DNA of 53,922 nt from Streptomyces sp. MUM 2J. GTDB taxonomy: Bacteria; Actinomycetota; Actinomycetes; Streptomycetales; Streptomycetaceae. The translations under genes and the position numbers were made by a program. This document shows, piece after piece, positions 1 through 8,967 of this stretch. The notes beneath the pieces are model-generated. The model did not search any database and had not been told where the DNA came from. It saw only the letters and a program-made list of their open reading frames with translations. The stretch is taken from the NCBI RefSeq assembly GCF_022414535.1, contig NZ_JADWYM010000045.1, positions 1 to 53,922 of the forward strand. Direction: 5' to 3'. Within the stretch, counting starts at the first letter, position 1. Every line of letters starts with the position of its first letter.

Positions 1-69
1 AGCTAAGCCTTACAGCGCCGATGGTACTGCAGGGGGGACCCTGTGGGAGAGTAGGACGCCGCCGAACTC
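1..69 (+). rRNA. rrf: 5S ribosomal RNA, 3' part
   Basis: The first ~69 bases match the 3' half of a Streptomyces 5S rRNA as I remember it: the GCGCCGATGGTACTGC core, then GTGGGAGAGTAGGACGCCGCC near the 3' end. The 5' part lies outside the window. A strong terminator follows within 10 bases, as expected at the end of an rRNA operon. The exact mature 3' end is uncertain by a few bases. Confidence 0.93.
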
Positions 70-76
70 CCTTTGG

Positions 77-120
77 AGCTCTGGCTCTTGGGCATACAGC
101 CCGAGAGCCAGAGCTTTTTT
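77..120 (+). terminator. Rho-independent terminator of the rRNA operon
   Basis: A 17-bp stem (77-93 pairing with 99-115, one G-U pair) closes a short ATACA-type loop and is followed by a run of six T (115-120). It directly follows the 5S rRNA and ends the rRNA operon. Confidence 0.95.
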
Positions 121-176
121 GCGTTGAGGTAGGGTCAGGGGGCATCGTCAGCTTGTTTCCCACTGGAGGCCCCCGG

Positions 177-785
177 GTGGAGGTTCAGGAGACCCGTGTC
201 CAGACGGACAGGGTCCTCACCATCCCGAATATTCTCAGCATGGCGCGGCTTCTCGGCGTGCCGCTCTTCCTCTGGCTGATCCTCAGGCCGGAGTTCGGAG
301 GACCGAAGAGCGACGGGTGGGCGCTGCTCGTGCTCGCGCTGAGCGGCGTCAGCGACTACCTGGACGGCAAGCTCGCCCGCCGCTGGAACCAGATCAGCAG
401 CCTAGGCCGGCTGCTCGACCCGGCGGCCGACCGGCTCTACATCCTGTCGACGCTGGTCGGACTGACGTGGCGTGAGATCCTGCCTCTTTGGTTGACGGCC
501 GTACTGCTGGCGCGTGAACTGGTGCTCCTGGTGATGGTGGGCGTCCTCAGACGTCACGGCTATCCGCCGCCGCAGGTCAACTTCCTGGGCAAGGCGGCCA
601 CGTTCAACCTGATGTACGCCTTCCCCCTGCTGCTGCTCAGCGACGGAAGCGGATGGATCCCGTCACTCGCTGCTATTTTCGGATGGGCGTTCGCAGGATG
701 GGGTACAACGCTGTACTGGTGGGCAGGAGTCCTCTACGTGGTACAAGTCCGCCGACTGGTCCGTGCGGACGCCATGGCCGACTGA
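177..785 (+). CDS. CDP-alcohol phosphatidyltransferase (PgsA-like)
   Basis: This 202-residue integral membrane protein is predicted to transfer a phosphatidyl group from CDP-diacylglycerol to an alcohol acceptor such as glycerol-3-phosphate. The family signature is complete: D60xxDGxxAR68, then G77xxxD81xxxD85, the metal and CDP site. Hydrophobic helices surround it (about 22-37, 48-62, 100-120, 140-200). The GTG at 177 was chosen because GGAGG (165-169) lies 7 nt upstream and the conserved N-terminus starts there; the frame is open further upstream only through the 5S gene. It corresponds to the mycobacterial pgsA2 position. The acceptor substrate cannot be told from sequence. Confidence 0.9.
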   Translation: MEVQETRVQTDRVLTIPNILSMARLLGVPLFLWLILRPEFGGPKSDGWALLVLALSGVSDYLDGKLARRWNQISSLGRLLDPAADRLYILSTLVGLTWREILPLWLTAVLLARELVLLVMVGVLRRHGYPPPQVNFLGKAATFNLMYAFPLLLLSDGSGWIPSLAAIFGWAFAGWGTTLYWWAGVLYVVQVRRLVRADAMAD

Positions 786-897
786 ACTCGCCCCTGGCGG
801 TAATGGTGCCGCGATGGCCCGCGGCGGCAATGTGCGGGACAATCTGGACGGGGGAGGTCGGCCACTCCGTCGTCTCTTCGAGGAGGACGCTTCCGAC

Positions 898-3393
898 ATG
901 AAGGCCGTCGTGATGGCCGGAGGCGAGGGCACACGCCTTCGTCCCATGACCTCCAGCATGCCCAAGCCGCTCCTGCCGGTGGCCAACCGGCCGATCATGG
1001 AGCATGTGCTGCGGCTGCTGAAAAGGCATGGGCTCAGTGAGACCGTCGTAACCGTCCAGTTCCTGGCGTCACTGGTCAAGAACTATTTCGGTGACGGCGA
1101 GGAGCTCGGAATGGAGCTCACCTATGCCAATGAGGAGAAGCCACTCGGTACCGCCGGGAGTGTGAAGAACGCCGAAGAGGCATTGAAGGACGATGCCTTC
1201 CTCGTCATCTCCGGCGATGCCCTGACCGATTTCGACCTGACCGAGCTCATCAATTTCCACAAGGAGAAGGGCGCGCTCGTCACGGTCTGCCTGACGAGGG
1301 TGCCGAACCCCCTGGAATTCGGCATCACGATCGTCGACGACGAGGGCAAGGTCGAGCGCTTCCTCGAGAAGCCGACCTGGGGACAGGTGTTCTCGGACAC
1401 CGTCAACACGGGCATCTACGTCATGGAGCCCGAGGTCTTCGACTACGTCGAACCCGACGTGCCGGTCGACTGGTCCGGCGACGTCTTCCCCCAGTTGATG
1501 AAGGACGGCAAGCCGGTCTACGGCTTCGTCGCCGAGGGCTACTGGGAGGACGTCGGCACGCACGAGAGTTACGTGAAGGCACAGGCCGACGTCCTGGAGG
1601 GCAAGGTCGACGTCGAGATAGACGGCTTCGAGATCTCGCCCGGCGTCTGGGTGGCCGAGGGAGCCGAGGTCCATCCCGACGCCGTGCTCCGGGGCCCCCT
1701 CTACATCGGCGACTACGCCAAGGTCGAGGCCGGCGCGGAGATCAGGGAACACAGCGTCGTCGGTTCCAACGTCGTCGTGAAGACGGGCGCGTTCCTGCAC
1801 AAGTCCGTGGTGCACGACAACGTGTACGTCGGGCAGCACAGCAATCTCCGCGGCTGCGTCGTCGGCAAGAACACCGACATCATGCGGGCGGCCCGGATCG
1901 AGGACGGCGCGGTCATCGGTGACGAATGCCTGATCGGTGAAGAATCGATCGTCCAGGGCAACGTGCGGGTGTACCCGTTCAAGACGATCGAAGCCGGCGC
2001 GTTCGTGAACACGTCGGTGATCTGGGAGTCGCGCGGGCAGGCCCATCTCTTCGGTGCCCGGGGGGTCTCCGGGATCCTGAACGTCGAGATCACACCGGAA
2101 CTCGCCGTACGACTGGCCGGCGCCTATGCGACGACCCTGAAGAAGGGCTCCACCGTCACCACCGCGCGCGACCACTCCCGTGGCGCCCGCGCGCTGAAGC
2201 GGGCGGTGATCTCCGCGTTGCAGGCCAGCGCCATCGACGTCCGCGACCTGGAGAACGTGCCGCTTCCCGTGGCTCGGCAGCAGACCGCACGGGGCAGCGC
2301 CGGCGGCATCATGATCCGGACCTCGCCCGGGGTGCCGGACTCCGTGGACATCATGTTCTTCGACGGTCAGGGCGCGGATCTGTCGCAGGCGAGCCAGCGC
2401 AAGCTGGACCGGGTGTTCGCGCGGCAGGAGTACCGGCGCGCGTTCCCCGGCGAGATCGGGGACCTGCACTTCCCCGCCAGCGTCTTCGACTCCTACACCG
2501 GATCACTGCTGAGGAACGTCGACATCACCGGGATCGCCGACTCCGGCCTCAAGGTCGTCGTCGACGCCTCGAACGGCAGTTCCGGGCTGGTGCTGCCCAG
2601 CCTGCTGGGCAAGCTCGGTGTGGACTCGCTGACCATCAACCCCGGCCTCGACGAGTCCAGGCCCACCGAAACCGCCGAGGTGCGCCGGTCGGGGCTGGTG
2701 CGCCTCGGAGAGATCGTGGCGTCCTCGGGCGCGGCGTTCGGCGTGCGGTTCGACCCGGTGGGCGAGCGGCTGTCCCTGGTGGACGAGAAGGGCCGCATCA
2801 TCGAGGACGACCGGGCACTGCTCGTCATGCTCGACCTGGTGGCCGCCGAGCGGCGCAGTGGGCGCGTGGCCCTGCCGGTGACCACCACGCGGATCGCCGA
2901 GCAGGTAGCCGCGTACCACGGCACGCAGGTGGAGTGGACGACGACCTCTCCCGACGACCTGACCCGGGTCGGGCGCCAGGAGGGGACGATCTTCGGCGGT
3001 GACGGCAAGGGCGGATTCATCGTTCCCGAGTTCAGCGGCGTCTACGACGGTACGGCCGCCTTCGTGCGGCTGATCGGGCTCGTCGCGCGGACCCAGCTCA
3101 CGCTCAGCCAGATCGACGCGCGCATCCCGCGGGCACACGTCCTCAAGCGGGACCTGGCGACGCCGTGGGCCGTCAAGGGCCTCGTGATGCGCCGGGTCGT
3201 CGAAGAGGCCGGAGACCGGTCCGTGGACACCACGGACGGCGTGCGGGTGGTGGAGACGGACGGCCGCTGGGTGATGGTGCTGCCCGACCCGGCCGAGGCC
3301 GTCACCCACCTGTGGGCGGAAGGACCGGACGACGCCTCCGCCCAGGACCTGCTCGACGAGTGGTCGGCTGTCGTGGACAGCGCCGGCCGGTAG
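898..3393 (+). CDS. Mannose-1-phosphate guanylyltransferase-like nucleotidyltransferase fused to a phosphomannomutase-like domain
   Basis: This 831-residue fusion has three parts. Residues 1-235 are an NTP-transferase domain with the GGEGTRLRPMT signature and MPKPLLPVANRPI. Residues ~245-365 are left-handed beta-helix hexapeptide repeats. Residues ~380-831 are phosphohexomutase-like. The first part should form GDP-mannose or another NDP-sugar for glycans. The mutase part lacks key residues: the phosphoserine loop reads RTSPG (474-478) instead of TASHNP, and the metal loop reads DPVGER (619-624) instead of DGDxDR. It is therefore probably not a working mutase. The ATG at 898 follows AGGAGGA (881-887). 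Confidence 0.9.
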   Translation: MKAVVMAGGEGTRLRPMTSSMPKPLLPVANRPIMEHVLRLLKRHGLSETVVTVQFLASLVKNYFGDGEELGMELTYANEEKPLGTAGSVKNAEEALKDDAFLVISGDALTDFDLTELINFHKEKGALVTVCLTRVPNPLEFGITIVDDEGKVERFLEKPTWGQVFSDTVNTGIYVMEPEVFDYVEPDVPVDWSGDVFPQLMKDGKPVYGFVAEGYWEDVGTHESYVKAQADVLEGKVDVEIDGFEISPGVWVAEGAEVHPDAVLRGPLYIGDYAKVEAGAEIREHSVVGSNVVVKTGAFLHKSVVHDNVYVGQHSNLRGCVVGKNTDIMRAARIEDGAVIGDECLIGEESIVQGNVRVYPFKTIEAGAFVNTSVIWESRGQAHLFGARGVSGILNVEITPELAVRLAGAYATTLKKGSTVTTARDHSRGARALKRAVISALQASAIDVRDLENVPLPVARQQTARGSAGGIMIRTSPGVPDSVDIMFFDGQGADLSQASQRKLDRVFARQEYRRAFPGEIGDLHFPASVFDSYTGSLLRNVDITGIADSGLKVVVDASNGSSGLVLPSLLGKLGVDSLTINPGLDESRPTETAEVRRSGLVRLGEIVASSGAAFGVRFDPVGERLSLVDEKGRIIEDDRALLVMLDLVAAERRSGRVALPVTTTRIAEQVAAYHGTQVEWTTTSPDDLTRVGRQEGTIFGGDGKGGFIVPEFSGVYDGTAAFVRLIGLVARTQLTLSQIDARIPRAHVLKRDLATPWAVKGLVMRRVVEEAGDRSVDTTDGVRVVETDGRWVMVLPDPAEAVTHLWAEGPDDASAQDLLDEWSAVVDSAGR

Positions 3394-3502
3394 GCGGGGA
3401 CCGCACACGCACGTGCCGGGCACGTGTCCCCGAGGGGGCACCGTCCGGCGCGTGGGTGGGGCCGTTCGGAGGTACGGGCGGCGACGTGCGACGATGTGCG
3501 GC

Positions 3503-4408
3503 ATGCCGCAGCAGCCCCCCGTTCGGAGCAGTCCCACGCCCCCGGCGCGGCCGGACGCGTCCATGTCGCTGCTCACCAACGTCATGGACCACAGCCTCGA
3601 CGACGGCTACGCCGAGGCCGCTGCCCGCCGGAAGTCCGAGGGCGAGGGCGGCCTGCCCAGAACCCTCCGGGCGAAGCTGGGGCTCGCGGCCGGACTGGTG
3701 CTCGCCGCGCTCGTCGTCACCGTCGGGGCGGCCCAGGCGCGGGTGGCCGCCCCCGTGGTGGCCAAGGAGCGCCAGGAGCTCATCGACCGCATCGACCAGG
3801 AGAGCGATGCGGCGGACAAGCTGGAGGGCAGCGTCGACGAGCTGCGGGACGACGTCAGCGCCCGGCAGCGCGAGGCCCTGAAGGAGAGCGGCGGCGACGA
3901 CCGGGGGGAGCTGGTGGGCATCCTGTCCGGGGCCACGGCCGTGCACGGCCCCGGGGTGAAGCTCGTGGTCGACGACGCCAAGGAGGCGAGCACCGGCGGT
4001 GACGGTGATCCGCGTGAGACCAGCGGTTTCTCCGACACGGGACGGGTGCGCGACCGGGACATGCAGCGCGTGGTCAACGGGTTGTGGGAGTCCGGCGCGG
4101 AAGCCATCTCCATCAACGGGCAGCGGCTGACGGCGCTGTCGGCGATCAGGGCGGCGGGCGAGGCCATACTGGTCGACAACAAGCCGCTCGTGCCGCCGTA
4201 CACGGTTCTCGCGATCGGCGACGGCCGGCAGCTGAGCACCGTCTTCCAGGGCAGTGCCGACGGGCTGTACCTGCACGCGCTGCAGGAGAACTACGGCATC
4301 AGAACCACTATCTCCGTCCAGGACGAGCTCCGGCTGCCCGCCGCGCCGAGCGTGATCGTCCGAACAGCACAGCCGAAGACCGAGCATTCCGAGAAGGGCA
4401 CATCGTGA
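3503..4408 (+). CDS. DUF881 family membrane-anchored coiled-coil protein (first copy)
   Basis: This 301-residue protein has a cytoplasmic N-terminus, one transmembrane helix (about 60-80, LGLAAGLVLAALVVTVGAAQ), a coiled coil (about 90-125) and a DUF881 domain (about 135-285). DUF881 proteins are conserved in Gram-positive bacteria near envelope and division genes, with no assigned reaction. The ATG at 3503 has no Shine-Dalgarno but has a GACGAT -10-like box 7 nt upstream, so the mRNA may be leaderless. A second candidate start is at 3563 (MSLLTNVMD). The stop overlaps the next start by 4 nt, so translation is probably coupled. Confidence 0.85.
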   Translation: MPQQPPVRSSPTPPARPDASMSLLTNVMDHSLDDGYAEAAARRKSEGEGGLPRTLRAKLGLAAGLVLAALVVTVGAAQARVAAPVVAKERQELIDRIDQESDAADKLEGSVDELRDDVSARQREALKESGGDDRGELVGILSGATAVHGPGVKLVVDDAKEASTGGDGDPRETSGFSDTGRVRDRDMQRVVNGLWESGAEAISINGQRLTALSAIRAAGEAILVDNKPLVPPYTVLAIGDGRQLSTVFQGSADGLYLHALQENYGIRTTISVQDELRLPAAPSVIVRTAQPKTEHSEKGTS

Positions 4409-4737
4409 TCGCCGTACTGGGCCTCGTCGTGGGAGTCGTGGCCGGCCTGTTGGTCCGGCCGGAGGTTCCGGCGGCCGTCGAGCCGTATCTGCCGATTGCC
4501 GTCGTCGCGGCGCTGGACGCCGTCTTCGGCGGTCTGCGCGCCATGCTCGACGGCATCTTCGACGACAAGGTCTTCGTGGTGTCGTTCCTGTCGAACGTCG
4601 TCGTGGCCGCGCTGATCGTGTTCCTGGGCGACAAGCTGGGCGTCGGCGCGCAGCTGTCCACGGGCGTCGTCGTCGTCCTCGGTATCCGCATCTTCTCGAA
4701 CGCCGCGGCGATCCGCCGCCACGTGTTCCGGGCGTGA
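4405..4737 (+). CDS. Small basic protein, Sbp/DUF1290 family
   Basis: This 110-residue protein is almost all membrane: about three or four hydrophobic helices, with a C-terminus rich in Arg/His (IRRHVFRA). It matches the small basic protein family (DUF1290), which sits between two DUF881 genes in actinobacteria and firmicutes (Sbp, encoded in the Bacillus ftsA-ftsZ region). It starts with GTG at 4405 inside the upstream stop (GTGA). Its own stop overlaps the next start the same way. The triple coupling suggests the three proteins act together in the membrane. The biochemical role is unknown. Confidence 0.88.
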   Translation: MIAVLGLVVGVVAGLLVRPEVPAAVEPYLPIAVVAALDAVFGGLRAMLDGIFDDKVFVVSFLSNVVVAALIVFLGDKLGVGAQLSTGVVVVLGIRIFSNAAAIRRHVFRA

Positions 4738-5618
4738 GGCCGATGAGCGACCGCAACGACCAGGACGACCTGAACGGCCAGGACGGCCAGAACGCGGTGC
4801 CCGAGACCCCGCCGCGCGAGGAGCCGTCCCCGGAGACGCTCCCGGCCGCCGAGCGGACCGCGCCCGCCCCGGAGGAGACGGTCGCCGAACCGGAGCCCAC
4901 CGGCCGGCGGCGCCTGGTGCAGGGGCTGTGGCCGCCGCGGGTCACGCGCGCCCAACTCATCGTCGCGCTGCTGCTGTTCGGCCTCGGCTTCGGGCTCGCC
5001 GTGCAGGTCGCGTCCAACAGTGACAACGACAATGCCCTGCGCGGAGCGCGCCAGGAGGATCTCGTGCGCATCCTCGATGAACTGGATGACCGCACACAAC
5101 GTCTTGAGGACGAGAAGGAAGGTCTCGAGAAGCAGCGGGAGGAACTGGAGAACAGCTCCGACCAGGCCGAGGAGGCCCGCAGGCAGACGGCCGAGAGGGA
5201 ACGGCAACTCGGCATTCTGGCGGGCACCGTGGCAGCTCAGGGACCTGGCATCACGATGACGATCGACGACACGAAGGGAACGGTCGAGGCGGACATGCTG
5301 CTCGACGCGATCCAGGAGCTGCGTGCCGCCGGCGCGGAGGCGATCCAGGTGAACGGCGTCCGCGTGGTCGCGAACACGTATCTGACGGATTCCGGCAAGA
5401 GCGTGAGCGTCGACGGGAACAAGATCGCGCCACCGTATCGTTTCAAGGTCATCGGCAAGCCGCAGGACCTCGAGCCGGCCCTCAACATCCCTGGAGGCGT
5501 GGTTCAGACTCTGGAGAAGGAGCAGGCCACCGTGGCCGTCGAACGGGTTGACAAGATCATTGTGGACGCCTTGCGAGCTGCGAAGCGGCCTGACTACGCT
5601 CGGTCGTCCTCCCAGTGA
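4734..5618 (+). CDS. DUF881 family membrane-anchored coiled-coil protein (second copy)
   Basis: This 294-residue paralogue of the gene two positions upstream has an acidic, proline-rich cytoplasmic tail (1-60) and one transmembrane helix (about 73-93). A long heptad-like coiled coil (about 105-165, rich in E/K/Q/R) and a C-terminal DUF881 domain (about 170-280) follow. The start is GTG 4734, coupled to the upstream stop (GTGA); ATG 4743 is the alternative. The protein probably dimerises through its coiled coil. Function is inferred only from family and context. Confidence 0.86.
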   Translation: MRPMSDRNDQDDLNGQDGQNAVPETPPREEPSPETLPAAERTAPAPEETVAEPEPTGRRRLVQGLWPPRVTRAQLIVALLLFGLGFGLAVQVASNSDNDNALRGARQEDLVRILDELDDRTQRLEDEKEGLEKQREELENSSDQAEEARRQTAERERQLGILAGTVAAQGPGITMTIDDTKGTVEADMLLDAIQELRAAGAEAIQVNGVRVVANTYLTDSGKSVSVDGNKIAPPYRFKVIGKPQDLEPALNIPGGVVQTLEKEQATVAVERVDKIIVDALRAAKRPDYARSSSQ

Positions 5619-5808
5619 ATCGGGGGTGCATGGGAGGCGTCCGGCAAGGGCATGAGGTTGCGGGGGGTCGGCGCACCGATCGGGTGGTGCGTGGTGGAAA
5701 CTGTCTGGGGGATACGGACGTTGTGAGGATGTCCGGGTCGACCGGTGTGTTCAGTCAGGGTGTGTCCTGCCCCACGGGCGGGTCTGTTTCGGTCAAGGGG
5801 AATCGCCC

Positions 5809-6585
5809 GTGAAGTTGTTTGCGAAGTTGTTCGGCAAGAGTGCGCGAGAGGGCAGCGACAACGCGACCGCCCGCCATCGCGCAGAGCCTGACGCAGCGGG
5901 CCAGCGCCCGCTGTTCCGGGACCAGGTGGGTGGTCCCGGGGGAGACGTGCCCGGAGGTCAGGGCGCGCCGTCGGTTGACCCTGCCCAGTCCGGCGGCATA
6001 GGTTTCGGACAACCGTCAACCTCAAGTACGGGTGGAGGGTTTTCCCCGATGTCGGCCCTGGTGTGCACGAGGTGCGGTAACCGCAACGCGGAGAACAGCC
6101 GCTTCTGCTCCAACTGCGGTGCGCCGCTGCGGGCGGGAGCCGTTCCCGAGCGGGCGTCCGAGACGACCTCGACCATTTCCATCTCCGGTCTCGAGGCCTA
6201 CGACGCCGAGGTCACGGGGCAGACGGCGATGCCGTCGCTGTCGCCCGAGGCGCAGGCGGCCGTCGACGCGCTGCCGGCCGGCTCCGCGCTGCTGGTCGTA
6301 CGCCGAGGGCCCAACCAGGGGAGCCGTTTCCTGCTGGACGGCGACCTGACCACGGCCGGCCGCCACCCGCAGAGCGACATCTTCCTGGACGACGTGACCG
6401 TCTCCCGGCGCCATGTGGAGTTCCGGCGCGGATCGGACGGCTCGTTCACGGTGGCCGACGTGGGGAGCCTGAACGGTACCTACGTCAACCGCGAGCGGAT
6501 CGACCAGGTCGCTCTGTCGAGCGGCGACGAGGTGCAGATCGGCAAGTACCGGCTGGTCTTCTACGCGAGTCAGCGGGGCTACTGA
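5809..6585 (+). CDS. FHA-domain signalling protein with zinc ribbon (GarA/OdhI-like)
   Basis: This 258-residue protein has a four-cysteine zinc ribbon (C86xxC89...C100xxC103), a threonine motif SETTSTIS (T119/T120), and a C-terminal FHA domain (about 160-250) with GR at 184-185, SRRH at 199-202 and NGT at 222-224. In mycobacterial GarA and corynebacterial OdhI the ETT(S) threonines are phosphorylated by Ser/Thr kinases, and the protein then binds its own FHA domain, releasing 2-oxoglutarate-metabolising enzymes. The same switch is inferred here. The GTG at 5809 follows AAGGGGA by 8 nt. An in-frame ATG at 6049 with GGAGGG upstream could give a 178-residue form starting at the zinc ribbon. Confidence 0.88.
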   Translation: MKLFAKLFGKSAREGSDNATARHRAEPDAAGQRPLFRDQVGGPGGDVPGGQGAPSVDPAQSGGIGFGQPSTSSTGGGFSPMSALVCTRCGNRNAENSRFCSNCGAPLRAGAVPERASETTSTISISGLEAYDAEVTGQTAMPSLSPEAQAAVDALPAGSALLVVRRGPNQGSRFLLDGDLTTAGRHPQSDIFLDDVTVSRRHVEFRRGSDGSFTVADVGSLNGTYVNRERIDQVALSSGDEVQIGKYRLVFYASQRGY

Positions 6586-6589
6586 CCCG

Positions 6590-6610
6590 CCCCCGGACGC
6601 CGTCCGGGGG
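6590..6610 (+). terminator. Perfect GC hairpin after the FHA gene
   Basis: CCCCCGGAC (6590-6598) pairs perfectly with GTCCGGGGG (6602-6610) around a GCC loop. It starts a few bases after the FHA gene stop. It has no U-tract, so it may be a Streptomyces-type I-shaped terminator, an attenuator or a stability element ahead of the MerR gene. Confidence 0.6.
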
Positions 6611-6629
6611 GAATCCCCAGGGAAGGCGC

Positions 6630-7367
6630 ATGCTTCGAACACCGAGCGGCGGCGCCGGCAGCGGTGCCGCCGCCGCGGACAGTGGTCCGATGAGCATCGG
6701 CGCGGTGCTGAACGTCCTGCGCGAGGAGTTCCCCGAAGTCACCATCTCCAAGATCCGTTTCCTGGAGTCGGAAGGGCTCATCGAGCCGGAGCGGAGCCCG
6801 TCCGGGTACCGCAAGTTCAGTGCCGGGGACGTGCAGCGCCTGGCCCAGGTCCTCAGGATGCAGCGGGATCACTATCTGCCGCTCAGAGTGATCCGAGAGC
6901 ATCTGGACGCCGTGGAGCGCGGCGAGGCGGTGTCCCTGCCCGCGCTGAGCCGGCAGCGGGCCGGGGAGCCCGTGCCGGAGTCGCCGGGGGAGCGGACCGC
7001 GGCCCGGATCGGGCGGGCCGAGCTGCTGGCCGCGGCGGAGATCGGTGAGCAGGACCTTCGGGAGTGGGAGTCGTACGGGCTCATCGCCCCGCTGGAGGAC
7101 GGCCTGTACGACGCGGAGGCGGCCACCGTCGCCACCCTCGTCGCCCAGCTGGGCCGCTTCGGGATCGAGCCACGGCATCTACGGGTGATGAAGGCCGCCG
7201 CGGACCGGGAGGCCGGGCTGGTGGAACAGGTGGTGGCCCCCCTGAAGCGCCACCGCAACCCGCAGACCAGGATCCTCGCCGAGGCGCGTACCAGGGAGCT
7301 GGCGGGGCTCACGGTGAAGCTGCACACCGCGCTGGTGCAGACGGCGCTCGGCGTGCGGTTGCCCTGA
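6630..7367 (+). CDS. MerR-family transcriptional regulator (FtsR/Rv1828-like)
   Basis: This 245-residue regulator has an N-terminal MerR winged helix (about 20-90) with the typical KIRFLESEGLIEPERSPSGYRKF and a recognition wing. A C-terminal half carries a second winged-helix-like segment (about 125-190). It differs from metal-sensing MerR proteins, having no cysteine pair. It fits the actinobacterial family immediately downstream of garA, whose Corynebacterium member FtsR activates ftsZ. The ATG at 6630 follows AGGGAAGG. DNA targets cannot be read from the sequence. Confidence 0.88.
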   Translation: MLRTPSGGAGSGAAAADSGPMSIGAVLNVLREEFPEVTISKIRFLESEGLIEPERSPSGYRKFSAGDVQRLAQVLRMQRDHYLPLRVIREHLDAVERGEAVSLPALSRQRAGEPVPESPGERTAARIGRAELLAAAEIGEQDLREWESYGLIAPLEDGLYDAEAATVATLVAQLGRFGIEPRHLRVMKAAADREAGLVEQVVAPLKRHRNPQTRILAEARTRELAGLTVKLHTALVQTALGVRLP

Positions 7368-7435
7368 GGGGCGCTCGCGGTGCGTGATCGGCCACGCGTT
7401 CTGGGCCCGACTACCCAAACGTCCCGGGCACGGCC

Positions 7436-7447
7436 TAGGGTTACTGT
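7436..7447 (+). promoter_or_regulatory. Leaderless -10 box of the bifunctional-nuclease-family gene
   Basis: TAGGGT (7436-7441) fits the TANNNT -10 consensus and lies 6 nt before the GTG start at 7448, which has no Shine-Dalgarno. This spacing is typical of leaderless transcripts in actinobacteria. No convincing -35 is seen. Confidence 0.5.
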
Positions 7448-7921
7448 GTGAACGAGCTCGATGTCGTAGGTGTCCGGGTCGAAATGCCCTCCAACCAACC
7501 GATCGTGCTCCTGCGCGAAGTGGGAGGCGACCGCTACCTCCCCATCTGGATCGGGCCGGGGGAGGCGACGGCGATCGCCTTCGCCCAGCAGGGGATGGCC
7601 CCTGCGAGGCCGCTGACTCACGACCTTTTCAAGGACGTGCTGGAAGCTGTCGGCCAGGAACTCACCGAAGTGCGCATCACGGACCTGCGTGAGGGCGTCT
7701 TCTACGCCGAGCTGGTGTTCGCCAGCGGTGTCGAGGTGAGTGCCCGTCCGTCCGATGCCATAGCGCTCGCCCTGCGCACCGGTACGCCGATCTACGGCAG
7801 TGACGGGGTGCTCGACGACGCCGGCATCGCCATTCCGGACGAGCAGGAGGACGAGGTGGAGAAGTTCCGCGAGTTCCTCGACCAGATCTCGCCCGAGGAC
7901 TTCGGTACCAGCAGCCAGTAG
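7448..7921 (+). CDS. Bifunctional nuclease family protein (BFN/DUF151)
   Basis: This 157-residue protein is a full-length BFN/DUF151 domain: MNELDVVGVRVEMPSNQPIV, then LPIWIGPGEATAI and the central ARPSDAIALALR motif, with an acidic C-terminal tail. Plant members have DNase/RNase activity; the bacterial role is unproven. It sits between two MerR genes exactly as Rv1829 does between Rv1828 and Rv1830 in Mycobacterium tuberculosis. It starts with GTG at 7448 behind a leaderless-type promoter. Confidence 0.88.
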   Translation: MNELDVVGVRVEMPSNQPIVLLREVGGDRYLPIWIGPGEATAIAFAQQGMAPARPLTHDLFKDVLEAVGQELTEVRITDLREGVFYAELVFASGVEVSARPSDAIALALRTGTPIYGSDGVLDDAGIAIPDEQEDEVEKFREFLDQISPEDFGTSSQ

Positions 7922-8196
7922 GGCCGGGGCGCCGCCGGCCCGGTGCGCAGGGGCGGTGGGGCGCCGTCCGGCGGCTCAGCGCCGCGTGGTGGGTGCCGAT
8001 GTCCAGGCACATGCCTGAGGCCATTGCGGGCGTCCTGCGGCCCTCCGCGAGCGCATTCGGCTAGCCTTTCCCCGCGGCGGGGTACGGGAAACCACTCCCA
8101 GGGTGATTATCACTCGGCGTGCCGAGTGTGGCGGTCGTTGACGCACCCGTGGTGGCTGCCTACCGTCGAGGAGGCAGGTCAAGGACGGAGGTCGGC

Positions 8197-8880
<684 letters not shown>

Positions 8881-8967
8881 GCGGTTTCCCGGGTACCGGG
8901 ACGGCGCCACCGGCCTCAGGGCGGTCGTTCGGCGGCATTGTCAGTGCCGTGGTGCAGCATCGGAGAT

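Noticed and set aside
21..176. Open frame upstream of the phosphatidyltransferase start
   Set aside because: It lies in the 5S rRNA and terminator; the GTG at 177 with GGAGG is the real start.
1069..2469. Long minus-strand frame inside the nucleotidyltransferase gene
   Set aside because: Antisense shadow of a high-GC gene; no domain, and the plus-strand protein is clear.
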